This document shows, one piece after another, positions 17,092 to 25,991 of a stretch of DNA of 64,000 nt (its first letter is position 1; each line of letters opens with the position of its first letter). Source of the stretch: Winogradskyella ludwigii (GTDB taxonomy: Bacteria; Bacteroidota; Bacteroidia; Flavobacteriales; Flavobacteriaceae); the NCBI RefSeq assembly GCF_013403985.1, contig NZ_JABFDF010000001.1, positions 434,001-498,000 on the forward strand, given 5' to 3'. A program made the translations under genes and the position numbers. The notes beneath the pieces were generated by a model. That model was not told where the DNA came from and ran no database searches. It saw only the letters and a list, made by a program, of their open reading frames with translations.

Positions 17092-18585
17092 TTGAGCTCT
17101 CAAGTCACAAAGGCAACCAACCAAAATGAAGTAAACCTATTAGATTTTATTCAAAAATATGCCTCTATTGGCACATGGGAATTTGATCTTGAATTAGAAA
17201 CTCTAGATTGGAGTTCTGAAACAAAAAAAATACACGAAGTACCAATAGATTTCACACCAAATGTTGAATCTGGTATTTCTTTTTACAAAACAGGCTATAG
17301 CAGAGATACTATTTCTACTTTATTCACTAAGTGCATTTCAAATCACGAAGATTTTGATGTAGAACTTCAAATTGTCACTCCTACTAACAAAGACAAATGG
17401 ATAAGAGCGATAGGGATGCCTATAATTAAAAACAATGTATGTATTAAAGTACAAGGTCTATTTCAAGATATAGATAAAAAAACAAAAGATACAAAAGCAC
17501 TCGCTTATAAAGAACAACAATTAAGAAAGACGTTTGAAAACACTTTAGTAGGTATGGCCATTGTAGATTTAAATGGCAATTGGCTTGATGTTAATAAAAG
17601 TTTATGTAAAACTTTGGGCTACAGTAAAGATCAATTATCAACCATGACAGTTAAAACTATTACGCACCCTGAAGATATTCATATTGGTCAAAAAGCCATG
17701 ATAGAAATGATGAGAGGGCAACGCGAATATTACGAGACAGAAAAACGCTATATAAGTAAAACAGGAAAAAACATTTGGGCACAGTTATTTACATCAATTA
17801 TTAGAGATGACAGTGGAGAGCCACTGCATTATGTCGCACAAATTAATGACCTTACAAAAATTAAAGAAACGAGTAAAAAAGTAGATCAATTATTAGCGAC
17901 TACAGAAGATCAGAATAAGCGCTTACTAAATTTTGCACATATTGTTTCGCATAATTTAAGATCGCATTACGGGAATTTAGATATGCTGTTAGATATTGTA
18001 AAAATGGACTTACCTGAAACTACTGAAAATGAAATTTTTCCTTTAATAGGCTTAGCTGTAAGTCATCTTGGTGAGACTGTAGAAAACTTAAACGAAGTTG
18101 CCGCAATAAACATTCAAAAGGATTTAAAAACTGAACCATTAAACTTATTAGAAAACTTTAATCGTGCGCATTCAAGTATTGCTGCGCTCATTATAGATTC
18201 TAAAACTACCGTTTCTATAAACATTGATCCTAATATTTTAGTAAAAGCAGTACCTGCATATCTAGATAGTATTTTATTGAACTTTTTAACCAATGCTATA
18301 AAATATAAAAAACCTAATGAGCCCGCTAACATAGAAATAAACACTAATATTGTAAATGACTTTGTTGTTTTAGAAATTAAAGATCATGGCCAAGGTATTG
18401 ATTTAGAAAAATACGGCGAAAAGCTATTTGGCATGTATAAAACATTTCATAAACATGATGATTCTCGCGGTTTAGGATTATTTATAACTAAAAATCAAGT
18501 AGAAGCCATAGGCGGAAAAATTGAAGTAGAAAGTAAAGTTAATGAAGGTACAACCTTTTATATACATTTAAAAAAACATGAGTAA
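17092..18585 (+). CDS. PAS-domain sensor histidine kinase, cytoplasmic
   Basis: About 497 aa. No ATG precedes the first PAS domain. The frame is open from a TTG at 17032, but a promoter box overlaps that codon, so the TTG at 17092 is chosen; the start is uncertain. There is no membrane segment. A first PAS-like domain (IGTWEFDLELETLDWS) is followed by a canonical PAS/PAC (LVGMAIVDLNGNWLDVNKSL). The HisKA-type box NFAHIVSHNLRSH and HATPase_c (NFLTNAIKYK, DHGQGIDLEKYG, SRGLGLFITKNQVEAIGG) end the protein. Its stop overlaps the ATG of the response regulator by 8 bp, so the two are translationally coupled. Signal unknown. Confidence 0.88.
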   Translation: MSSQVTKATNQNEVNLLDFIQKYASIGTWEFDLELETLDWSSETKKIHEVPIDFTPNVESGISFYKTGYSRDTISTLFTKCISNHEDFDVELQIVTPTNKDKWIRAIGMPIIKNNVCIKVQGLFQDIDKKTKDTKALAYKEQQLRKTFENTLVGMAIVDLNGNWLDVNKSLCKTLGYSKDQLSTMTVKTITHPEDIHIGQKAMIEMMRGQREYYETEKRYISKTGKNIWAQLFTSIIRDDSGEPLHYVAQINDLTKIKETSKKVDQLLATTEDQNKRLLNFAHIVSHNLRSHYGNLDMLLDIVKMDLPETTENEIFPLIGLAVSHLGETVENLNEVAAINIQKDLKTEPLNLLENFNRAHSSIAALIIDSKTTVSINIDPNILVKAVPAYLDSILLNFLTNAIKYKKPNEPANIEINTNIVNDFVVLEIKDHGQGIDLEKYGEKLFGMYKTFHKHDDSRGLGLFITKNQVEAIGGKIEVESKVNEGTTFYIHLKKHE

Positions 18586-18979
18586 AATTGACGTAGCATG
18601 TATCATCGATGATGATCCCATATTTATTTTTGGTGCAAAAAGAATGATGGAGTTATCAAATTTTTGTAAATCATTCATGGTTTTTAAAAATGGACAAGAA
18701 GCTATTAATCAATTAAAACCCATAATGCTCAATGGTAAGGACATTCCTGATATTATATTGTTAGATATCAACATGCCAATAATGGATGGATGGGAGTTTT
18801 TAGACGAGTTTATTAAGATTGAAGCTCATAAGTCGATTACGATCTACATTGTAAGTTCTTCTATTGATCCTGTAGACTTAAATCGTGCAAAGCGCTATAA
18901 AAACATATCTAATTATATTATAAAACCAATTTCTATAGAGACTCTAAAAGGAATCTTAGAAGAAGAACTACAAGAGTAA
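18578..18979 (+). CDS. Single-domain (CheY-like) response regulator
   Basis: 133 aa, receiver only. It has IIDDDPIF with the acidic cluster at 10-12, phospho-acceptor Asp63 in LLDINMPIMDGWEF, the switch residues VSSS and the Lys in IIKPIS. It has no DNA-binding domain, so it acts through a protein partner or as a phosphate relay. The ATGAGTAA overlap with the upstream PAS kinase shows they are partners. This family of receiver-only proteins commonly follows PAS kinases in Bacteroidota. Confidence 0.93.
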   Translation: MSKIDVACIIDDDPIFIFGAKRMMELSNFCKSFMVFKNGQEAINQLKPIMLNGKDIPDIILLDINMPIMDGWEFLDEFIKIEAHKSITIYIVSSSIDPVDLNRAKRYKNISNYIIKPISIETLKGILEEELQE

Positions 18980-18989
18980 AAACCTCAAT

Positions 18990-19034
18990 AATGCATTGTC
19001 TTAATGCATAACGTGGAACATAACGTTATTTTAT
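18990..19034. other. Two adjacent short hairpins between regulator and the 148-aa gene
   Basis: ATGCATT-gtctt-AATGCAT is followed by ATAACGT-8 nt-ACGTTAT. Each has a 7-bp perfect stem. They lie in the 91-bp gap and lack a clear T-tract, so they could be weak terminators or RNA elements of the next gene. Confidence 0.35.
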
Positions 19035-19070
19035 TGTATCTTAAGTCTTTAAAAGATAAAGGGTATAACT

Positions 19071-19517
19071 ATGACAACTTCAATTCGTTTTGAAAATGCT
19101 ATTCTAAAATTATACAATGCCTTTCATAATGGCTCGTTAAATCCAGAAGATTGTAAACAATGTGCCGTTGGAAATATTCTAGACAACAATGAATCTTGGA
19201 AATATTTTACAGATAAACATGGATCCTTACAATTAAATTACATTGGTTTAGTGCACCAAAATTTAGGCAAACAGTTTAATGGGTATTCTCCTACACAGTT
19301 ACTTCAAATTGAAATTGCATTTCTAAAAGGATGTGGTTATCACTTTACAACTAAACAACGCTTATATAGACCTAAAAACATCAATAAGACTATCTTGTTT
19401 AATGGTTTAAGTGACGTTGTAGCTCAACTTTGCATTTTAGATGGTATAAATAATATTATGGATTGTTCCATATTATTTAATTTTGATATCGCAAACCAAC
19501 AACATACCATGATTTAG
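19071..19517 (+). CDS. Small conserved cysteine-containing protein of unknown function
   Basis: 148 aa, no signal peptide or membrane helix. A helical N-terminus (RFENAILKLYNAFHNGSLNPE) precedes CKQCAVGNI, then the region around HGSLQLNYIGLVHQNLGK, and further cysteines in KGCGYHF, AQLCILD and MDCSILF. The CxxC could bind metal or iron-sulfur, but this is inference. I recognise it as a recurring Flavobacteriaceae protein often found near nqr genes, without an established role. It follows the kinase/regulator pair by 91 bp and converges on nqrF across a shared terminator. Confidence 0.78.
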   Translation: MTTSIRFENAILKLYNAFHNGSLNPEDCKQCAVGNILDNNESWKYFTDKHGSLQLNYIGLVHQNLGKQFNGYSPTQLLQIEIAFLKGCGYHFTTKQRLYRPKNINKTILFNGLSDVVAQLCILDGINNIMDCSILFNFDIANQQHTMI

Positions 19518-19536
19518 AAAATAATACTGATAAATT

Positions 19537-19572
19537 AAAAAAGCCAATACATTAAATGTATTGGCTTTTTTT
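19537..19572. terminator. Bidirectional terminator between the 148-aa gene and nqrF
   Basis: GCCAATACAT (19543-19552) and ATGTATTGGC (19556-19565) form a perfect 10-bp stem with a 3-nt loop. It has an A-run on the left and a T-run on the right, and so serves both converging units. Confidence 0.88.
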
Positions 19573-19616
19573 ATAATTTATAATTTCTACTATAAGGTTC
19601 TTTTTTCAAAGGAATT

Positions 19617-20933
19617 CTATCCTCCAAAGTCATCAAATCTAATATTCTCATCATCCATTCCAAAGTCTTCACCCATTTTCTGAACCGCTTGATTCATTAA
19701 AGGAGGTCCACAGAAATACAATTCTAGATCTTCTGGTGCATCGTGTTTAGATAAATACTGGTCTATTACTACTTGGTGTATAAAACCTGTAAAACCATCT
19801 CCAGCTTCGTCATTTACATCAGTCTTAACTTTCCAGTTATCAGCCTCTGTAGGATCTGATAATGCAATGTAAAATTTAAAGTTTGGAAAATCTTTTTCTA
19901 ATGCTCTAAAATAATGAATGTAAAACAATTCGGCTTTAGAACGACCACCATACCAATATGTTACTTTACGACCTGTTTTTAAGGTTCTAAATAATTGATA
20001 TAAATGTGAACGCATTGGTGCCATACCTGCTCCACCACCAACGTATAACATTTCTGCTTCAGACTCGTTGATAAAGAATTCACCATAAGGTCCAGAGATT
20101 ACCACTTTATCTCCTGGCTTCTGATTAAATATGTAAGACGATGCAATACCTGGATTAACATCCATCCAACCGCCTTTGGCTCGATCAAAAGGAGGAGTTG
20201 CAATACGTACATTCAACATAATTTTTCTACCTTCTGCAGGATAAGATGCCATTGAATAAGCTCTCTCAACTGTTTCAGTATTTTTCATTACTAAAGGCCA
20301 TAATCCAAATTTTTCCCAATCTGGCTTAAATTTATCTGGCTCCCCAGGGTGATCTTCAGGATGTGCTGTAACATCCATTTCAGAATAATTAACTGTAGTT
20401 TCAGGAATTTCAATCTGGATATAACCACCAGCTTTGTAACCCATATCTTCTGGTATCTCTACAATAAATTCTTTAATAAATGTCGCTACGTTGAAATTAG
20501 ATACCACAGTTGCTTCCCATTTCTTAATTCCAAAAATCTCTTCAGGAATAGTAATTTCCATGTCTTGCTTTACCTTTACTTGGCAAGCTAAACGTGCACC
20601 ATGTTGTAATTCTGTTCTACTAAAATGTGGTGTTTCTGTAGGTAAAGCTTCACCCCCACCATTAATAACATGACATTCACACTGAATACATGTTCCACCA
20701 CCACCACATGCAGATGGTAAGAATATTTTTTGTGCTCCTAAAGTCGTTAGTAAACTATCTCCAGAACCTACTTCAATTTCACGTTCACCATTAATGGTAA
20801 TCTTTACAGGACCTGATGGAGAAAGTTTCTGTTTAACAAATAATAATAGTCCAACTAATAATAACGTAATTATTAAAAACGCGACTACTGTTGCTAATAT
20901 TGTTCCTGTTGTACTTGCTGCTAATAAAATCAT
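19617..20933 (-). CDS. nqrF: Na+-translocating NADH:quinone reductase subunit F
   Basis: 438 aa when started at the ATG at 20933, one base after the nqrE stop; a TTG three codons upstream is less likely. An N-terminal membrane helix (about 8-33) is followed by a 2Fe-2S ferredoxin domain with the cluster ligands in ACGGGGTCIQC and the fourth Cys in ARLACQV. Then come an FAD-binding domain (RAYSMASYP) and an NAD-binding domain (YVGGGAGMAPMRSHL, EDLELYFCGPP). NqrF takes hydride from NADH and passes electrons one at a time to the rest of the pump. It is the last gene of the nqrABCDEF operon. Confidence 0.97.
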   Translation of the reverse strand: MILLAASTTGTILATVVAFLIITLLLVGLLLFVKQKLSPSGPVKITINGEREIEVGSGDSLLTTLGAQKIFLPSACGGGGTCIQCECHVINGGGEALPTETPHFSRTELQHGARLACQVKVKQDMEITIPEEIFGIKKWEATVVSNFNVATFIKEFIVEIPEDMGYKAGGYIQIEIPETTVNYSEMDVTAHPEDHPGEPDKFKPDWEKFGLWPLVMKNTETVERAYSMASYPAEGRKIMLNVRIATPPFDRAKGGWMDVNPGIASSYIFNQKPGDKVVISGPYGEFFINESEAEMLYVGGGAGMAPMRSHLYQLFRTLKTGRKVTYWYGGRSKAELFYIHYFRALEKDFPNFKFYIALSDPTEADNWKVKTDVNDEAGDGFTGFIHQVVIDQYLSKHDAPEDLELYFCGPPLMNQAVQKMGEDFGMDDENIRFDDFGG

Positions 20934-20934
20934 A

Positions 20935-21657
20935 TTACTCAATTACTTTAATTGTGTTATCAGCTAATGCTTTTGTTTCTTCTATTTTCTTCGCTGCTTC
21001 AACTTGAGCAGTTGTATCTTCTTTTTTCACTTCGTCATCACCACCTGTTAACATTCCTCCAAAGCTCATAAAACCAATAGCCATTAAACCTGTGATAATA
21101 AAGGTGATTCCTAATCCACGTAAAGCTGGTGGTACGTTAGAGTATCTGATTTTCTCACGAATAGCAGCAATTGCTAAAATTGCTAAAAACCAACCAATAC
21201 CAGAACCAACACCGTAAGTTGTAGCTAATCCTAAAGTGGCAATTTCACGAGACTGCATAAATAATGACCCTCCTAAAATAGCACAGTTTACAGCAATTAA
21301 AGGTAAAAAGATACCTAGTGAATTATATAATGATGGTGAAAATTTCTCGACTACTATTTCTACTAATTGAACCATTGTTGCAATGGTTGCAATAAACATA
21401 ATAAATGATAAGAAACTTAAATCATAATCTGCATACTCCTCACCTAACCAAGATAAAGCTCCTGGTTGTAATAAATACTGATCTAACAACCAGTTTAAAG
21501 GGACAGTTATTGCCAATACAAAAATTACAGCTGCTCCTAAACCTACAGCAGTAGATACTTTTTTAGATACAGCAAGATAAGAACACATTCCTAAGAACGT
21601 AGCAAATACCATGTTATCTATAAATATCGATTTGAAAAATAATTCTATATGTTCCAT
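20935..21657 (-). CDS. nqrE: Na+-translocating NADH:quinone reductase subunit E
   Basis: 240 aa with six predicted membrane helices. The family motif [17 protein letters not shown] places one of the cysteines that bind the intramembrane iron site formed with NqrD. The protein is longer than the usual ~200 aa because of a charged C-terminal tail of about 40 residues ([20 protein letters not shown]). It is one base upstream of nqrF and 74 bp downstream of nqrD. Confidence 0.97.
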   Translation of the reverse strand: MEHIELFFKSIFIDNMVFATFLGMCSYLAVSKKVSTAVGLGAAVIFVLAITVPLNWLLDQYLLQPGALSWLGEEYADYDLSFLSFIMFIATIATMVQLVEIVVEKFSPSLYNSLGIFLPLIAVNCAILGGSLFMQSREIATLGLATTYGVGSGIGWFLAILAIAAIREKIRYSNVPPALRGLGITFIITGLMAIGFMSFGGMLTGGDDEVKKEDTTAQVEAAKKIEETKALADNTIKVIE

Positions 21658-21731
21658 ATATTTTCTTTTTTAGTTGGTATGATTTCGATGCTAGTTAAAC
21701 TATTAACTAACACTAATAACCATTAACTAAT

Positions 21732-22376
21732 TTAATCTTCTATTAATGCTTTGTTTCTACTACGTTGAATCCAAATAATGATTCCTACAACAATTAGTGC
21801 CATGGGTGATAATAACATAAATCCATTATTTTCATAGCCAATAGCATAAAGTCCTGTTTTTTCAATAGGGTCTCCTAAAACTTTAAATCCTAATAAAGTT
21901 CCAGAACCTAAAAGTTCTCTAAAGAAACCAACTATTATAAGTATTAAGCCATAACCCGCTGCATTACCAATACCATCTAGAAATGATTGCCATGGTTTGT
22001 TTGCTAAAGCAAAAGCTTCGAAACGTCCCATAATAATACAGTTCGTAATAATTAATCCAACAAATACAGAAAGTGTTTTACTTAACTCGTAAGCAAATGC
22101 TTTTAAAACCTGATCAACAATAATTACTAAAGCAGCAACTACAACCAATTGAACAATAATTCTAATTTTTGAAGGAATAATATTTCGCATTAAAGAAATC
22201 ACAACATTACCAATTCCTAAAACAAATAATACTGAAACAGCCATTACAATTGAAGCTTTAAGCTCTGCTGTAATTGCTAAAGCGGAACAAATACCTAATA
22301 CCTGTATAGTAATAGGGTTATTGTCTGCTAATGGATCTGTAATTAACTTGGCGTCTTTTTTTGATATAAGTCCCAT
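21732..22376 (-). CDS. nqrD: Na+-translocating NADH:quinone reductase subunit D
   Basis: 214 aa, six predicted membrane helices. NPITIQVLGICSALAI near the start and GLIITNCIIMGRFEAFA in the middle each carry a Cys; these are the ligands of the NqrD/NqrE iron centre. It is homologous to NqrE by the known inverted-topology relationship. Three bases separate it from nqrC, so the genes are co-transcribed. Confidence 0.97.
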   Translation of the reverse strand: MGLISKKDAKLITDPLADNNPITIQVLGICSALAITAELKASIVMAVSVLFVLGIGNVVISLMRNIIPSKIRIIVQLVVVAALVIIVDQVLKAFAYELSKTLSVFVGLIITNCIIMGRFEAFALANKPWQSFLDGIGNAAGYGLILIIVGFFRELLGSGTLLGFKVLGDPIEKTGLYAIGYENNGFMLLSPMALIVVGIIIWIQRSRNKALIED

Positions 22377-22379
22377 TGC

Positions 22380-23126
22380 TTATTGTTTTAAAGTTTGAAA
22401 ATAAGGCACGTATAGCTTCAAATCACTTTTAATCATAGCTGTAACACCATCACCAGTAATTGTTGCTCCTGCAATTGCATCTACCTCGTTATCTGTTTTA
22501 TTTAAATTCTTTGGATCTGCGTTACCTTTTGCAACAGTAATTCCTTTAAAATTACCTGACTCGTCTAATAAATGCTCTCCAATAAAATCGTCCATAAAGA
22601 ATCGTTGCTTAATATTAGCTCCTAATCCAGGTGTTTCACCTTTATGATCAAAATAAGCACCTTGAACAACCATATTCTCATCTAAAGCTATGTATGCCCA
22701 AATCGCATCCCATAAACCTTTACCTCTAATTGGCGCTATATAAAACATTTGACCGTCTTTTTCACCAACGAATAAAGGTAATCTTCTTGTTTTACCTGCT
22801 TTTGCTTTTGTTTGTTCCTTTTTAACATCAATTAAATAAGCCTGGTCATTTTCTGTTGATTTACTACCTTCAATGACAACTTGTTTTTTGATATATTTTG
22901 AAAATTCATCAGCTACTTTATCTGTTGAAATAAACGTTGCACTACTTTCATCATTATCATTAACTCCCATTGCATACAGAATATTCTGTTGCTTTTCCAT
23001 TCGCTGATTCTCTGCAATGGTAGGTTTTAATGAAGACGCTGTAAATGCTAACAAAGAGCCAACGATCAATACCATACCTATAGCAAATAGTATTGTGTAC
23101 GAATTTTTATCTGTTCTATTTTCCAT
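22380..23126 (-). CDS. nqrC: Na+-translocating NADH:quinone reductase subunit C
   Basis: 248 aa. One N-terminal membrane helix (about 11-32) precedes an extracytoplasmic FMN-binding domain. The covalent FMN acceptor is Thr222 in VDAIAGATITG, matching the ApbE recognition pattern Dxx(S/T/A)GAT; Ala stands where Ser is common. WDAIWAYIALDENMVVQG and GETPGLGANI are other family blocks. ApbE at 14383-15366 is the expected modifying enzyme. It lies between nqrB (2-bp gap) and nqrD (3-bp gap). Confidence 0.96.
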   Translation of the reverse strand: MENRTDKNSYTILFAIGMVLIVGSLLAFTASSLKPTIAENQRMEKQQNILYAMGVNDNDESSATFISTDKVADEFSKYIKKQVVIEGSKSTENDQAYLIDVKKEQTKAKAGKTRRLPLFVGEKDGQMFYIAPIRGKGLWDAIWAYIALDENMVVQGAYFDHKGETPGLGANIKQRFFMDDFIGEHLLDESGNFKGITVAKGNADPKNLNKTDNEVDAIAGATITGDGVTAMIKSDLKLYVPYFQTLKQ

Positions 23127-23128
23127 CG

Positions 23129-24355
23129 TTATGCAACTTTAGCTTTTAAACGTTTCATTCTTTTCTTCACATTTCCTTGAACCACATAATGGTCAATTGT
23201 TGGTGCAAATACATTCATTAATAGAATGGCTAACATAACACCTTCTGGATATGCTGGATTGAATACACGAATCATAATAGAAAGAAATCCTATTAAGAAA
23301 CCATATATCAATTTCCCTTTATTTGTTTGTGATGCTGTTACAGGATCCGTTGCCATAAACACCGTACCAAAGGCAAAACCCCCAATTAGTAAATGCTGCC
23401 AGAATTCTGTGCTCATTAATCCGTAGAATTTACTTCCTTCTGAAATAACTTCTGCACTAACAAGACCATTAAAAATTAAGCCCATAATTAAGGCACCTAC
23501 AACAGATGATAACATAATTCTCCAACTTCCAATTTTAGCGAAGATTAAGAATAACCCTCCTAACAAGATTAAAAGTGTTGATGTTTCTCCAACTGAACCT
23601 GGAATAATTCCGTAAAACATATCCCAAACAGAATAAGCAACTTCTTTACCTTGTGCTAATGAACCTAATATCGTTTCACCTGAAATAGCATCTACATTTT
23701 GTCCTGCAGCAATCATCTGATCACGTTCTACAGCTCCATGTACCCAAACTTTATCTCCTGACATCCAAGTTGGATATGCAAAGAATAAAAAGGCTCTAAT
23801 CGTTAAGGCAGGATTAAGTATATTCATCCCTGTCCCTCCAAATACTTCTTTACCTATGACAACTCCAAAAGCAACAGCAACCGCTAACATCCATAGAGGT
23901 GTATCAATTGGTACAATAAGTGGCACTAACATTCCTGTTACTAAATACCCTTCTTCTACTTCGTGGCTATTTTTAATTGCGAATAAAATCTCAATTGCTA
24001 AACCAACAACGTAAGACACAACGACTAATGGAATTACTTTCCAAAAACCAACAGAGAAATTATCTAAAGTCCAAAACTCGGCACTTAAGAATCCACCTGT
24101 TGCCTGTTGAATCTCTCCAAAAGCTAAATGATGCTGATAACCAGCGTTAAACATCCCAAAGATCAAACAAGGAACCATTGCCATAATAACAGTGTTCATT
24201 GTTCTTTTTAAATCATCGGCTGCTTTTATATGAGTTCCATTATGCGTGGTCTCATTAGGCAAGAATAAAAATGTATGTATTGCAGAAAATGCAGGCAACC
24301 ATTTTTTGTCTTTATTCTTTTCCTTAAAATTATGTAAATTTTGTTTTAAACCCAT
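23129..24355 (-). CDS. nqrB: Na+-translocating NADH:quinone reductase subunit B
   Basis: 408 aa, about ten membrane helices. The covalent FMN acceptor is Thr228 in NVDAISGETILG, an SG(A/E)T motif modified by ApbE. Other family signatures are VTGMLVPLIVPIDTPLWM, EVFGGTGMNILNPALTIRAF and FGTVFMATDPVTASQTNKGK. NqrB also carries riboflavin and is the main Na+-channel subunit. Its start overlaps the nqrA stop by one base (ATG/TGA-type coupling). Confidence 0.97.
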   Translation of the reverse strand: MGLKQNLHNFKEKNKDKKWLPAFSAIHTFLFLPNETTHNGTHIKAADDLKRTMNTVIMAMVPCLIFGMFNAGYQHHLAFGEIQQATGGFLSAEFWTLDNFSVGFWKVIPLVVVSYVVGLAIEILFAIKNSHEVEEGYLVTGMLVPLIVPIDTPLWMLAVAVAFGVVIGKEVFGGTGMNILNPALTIRAFLFFAYPTWMSGDKVWVHGAVERDQMIAAGQNVDAISGETILGSLAQGKEVAYSVWDMFYGIIPGSVGETSTLLILLGGLFLIFAKIGSWRIMLSSVVGALIMGLIFNGLVSAEVISEGSKFYGLMSTEFWQHLLIGGFAFGTVFMATDPVTASQTNKGKLIYGFLIGFLSIMIRVFNPAYPEGVMLAILLMNVFAPTIDHYVVQGNVKKRMKRLKAKVA

Positions 24356-25707
24356 TATCCTATCTCTTTTAGCATTAAGTCTAATCCTTCTCTTATAATT
24401 TTTTGATGTGGTTGTTTAGATACACATACAAATTCTGTTAATGCAAAATCCTCAGGTGCAACTTCGTACATTCCTAAAGCTTCCATTTCATCTAAATCTT
24501 TATACATACAAGCTTTTAATATCTGCATTGGATAAATATCCAAAGGAAATACTTCTTCGTAAGTACCTGTAGTTACAAATGCACGATGTTCACCGTTTGT
24601 ATTAGTATTTAAATCGTATTTTTTCTTAGGGCTTAACCAAGAAAAAGTTAATGCTCTAGATGTCGATATCTTATTAAATACTGGCTTATTCCATCCAAAT
24701 AATTCATAATCATCACCCTCAGGAATCACTGTAATAACATTACTATAATAGTCTAAATAACCATCAGGCTTTACTTGTTTCCCAGTTAAAACATTTCCTG
24801 AAATAATACGATCATTACCATCTCTTTCAACGCCATTATCATAAATCATAGTGGCGATTTCAGAACCTAACTTTGTTTTAAAATACCTTGGCTTCTTAAC
24901 AGAAGATCCTGCAAGCGCAATTATACGCTCGGCATTAAATTTACCTGTAAGTAACAACTCTCCAATAATCACTAAATCTTGTGCGTTTATTGTCCAAACT
25001 GTTTCTCCTTTATTAACAGGATTCACTTTATTAATTAATGTCCCAACATTACCAGATGGATGTGGCCCAGAAACTTTATGAGTTATCGCGTTTTGTAAGT
25101 TTGCTAAAGGTGAATTAGAATTTTTTCCGACAGAAATATGAACTCCACCATCTGTAAATTTAGATAATGCGGTTACTGCTGCCTGTAATTCTGCTTCTTT
25201 ACTAGATAAAGTATAATCCAAATCTGCCGCCAAAGGTGCACTTGCATATCCAGAAACAAAAATAGCCTTTGGTGTGCTATCCGCTTTTGCTATAACATCG
25301 TATGGACGTTGCTTAATAAAAGCCCAACAACCAGTTGCTAATAAATGTGCTTTAGTTTTTTCAGCATCCGACGCTAAATCAAATTTACCATGATCTAGGA
25401 ATGTCTGAGTCTTATCTGCTGTAATCTTAACAGCATCTATTCGACGTCTCGCTCCACGTTGTACTTCTGTTATTTCACCCGAAACAGGCGATACAAATTT
25501 CATAGCTTCATTGTCCTTATTGTAAAATAAAGTTTCGCCCGCTTTTACAAGAGTTCCTTCTTTTGCTACAAGTTTTGGTATTACACTATGAAAGTCTTCA
25601 GGCTTTATGGAATAAGAATTACTAATAATAGCATTCTCTATTGCTTTTTCGGCTACACCGACAAGCTTTATGTCCAAACCTTTGTTTATTTTGATGTCTT
25701 TTGACAT
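24355..25707 (-). CDS. nqrA: Na+-translocating NADH:quinone reductase subunit A
   Basis: 450 aa, soluble, peripheral cytoplasmic subunit; no membrane helix. Family blocks are KAGETLFYNKDNEAMKFVSP, the GARRRIDAV stretch, GCWAFIKQRPYDVIA and the C-terminal EEVFPLDIYPMQILKACM. First gene of the nqrABCDEF operon; the 284-bp upstream region should carry the promoter, though no exact TAnnTTTG box was seen there. Confidence 0.97.
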   Translation of the reverse strand: MSKDIKINKGLDIKLVGVAEKAIENAIISNSYSIKPEDFHSVIPKLVAKEGTLVKAGETLFYNKDNEAMKFVSPVSGEITEVQRGARRRIDAVKITADKTQTFLDHGKFDLASDAEKTKAHLLATGCWAFIKQRPYDVIAKADSTPKAIFVSGYASAPLAADLDYTLSSKEAELQAAVTALSKFTDGGVHISVGKNSNSPLANLQNAITHKVSGPHPSGNVGTLINKVNPVNKGETVWTINAQDLVIIGELLLTGKFNAERIIALAGSSVKKPRYFKTKLGSEIATMIYDNGVERDGNDRIISGNVLTGKQVKPDGYLDYYSNVITVIPEGDDYELFGWNKPVFNKISTSRALTFSWLSPKKKYDLNTNTNGEHRAFVTTGTYEEVFPLDIYPMQILKACMYKDLDEMEALGMYEVAPEDFALTEFVCVSKQPHQKIIREGLDLMLKEIG

Positions 25708-25927
25708 ATCTATTAAAGATTAGTTATCTAAAAAATCCGTGCGAATTTACGAATTATTGCTCAAATAATTTTCATATTAAAACATCTTTTTTATTTATAG
25801 TCATTATAAATAAAGTCAACTATTGATATAAACTTAACTAAAAGTTACATTTTAATATAAAACTGAATGCAATATCTACAATTACATAAGCTTACTTAAT
25901 GGTAGTAACATAGTTATACTATTAAAT

Positions 25928-25967
25928 AAAAAAAATGCTGCCAGAATAAATTCTGACAGCATTTCTA
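25928..25967 (-). terminator. Terminator of the 1066-aa IPT protein gene
   Basis: On the minus strand AATGCTGTCAGAAT, a short loop and the near-complement ending CAGCATT form a long stem. TTTTTTTATTT follows. It begins about 25 bp after the stop at 25992 and insulates nqrA from the upstream gene. Confidence 0.88.
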
Positions 25968-25991
25968 TATATTAGAAGAATAAAAGCCTTT

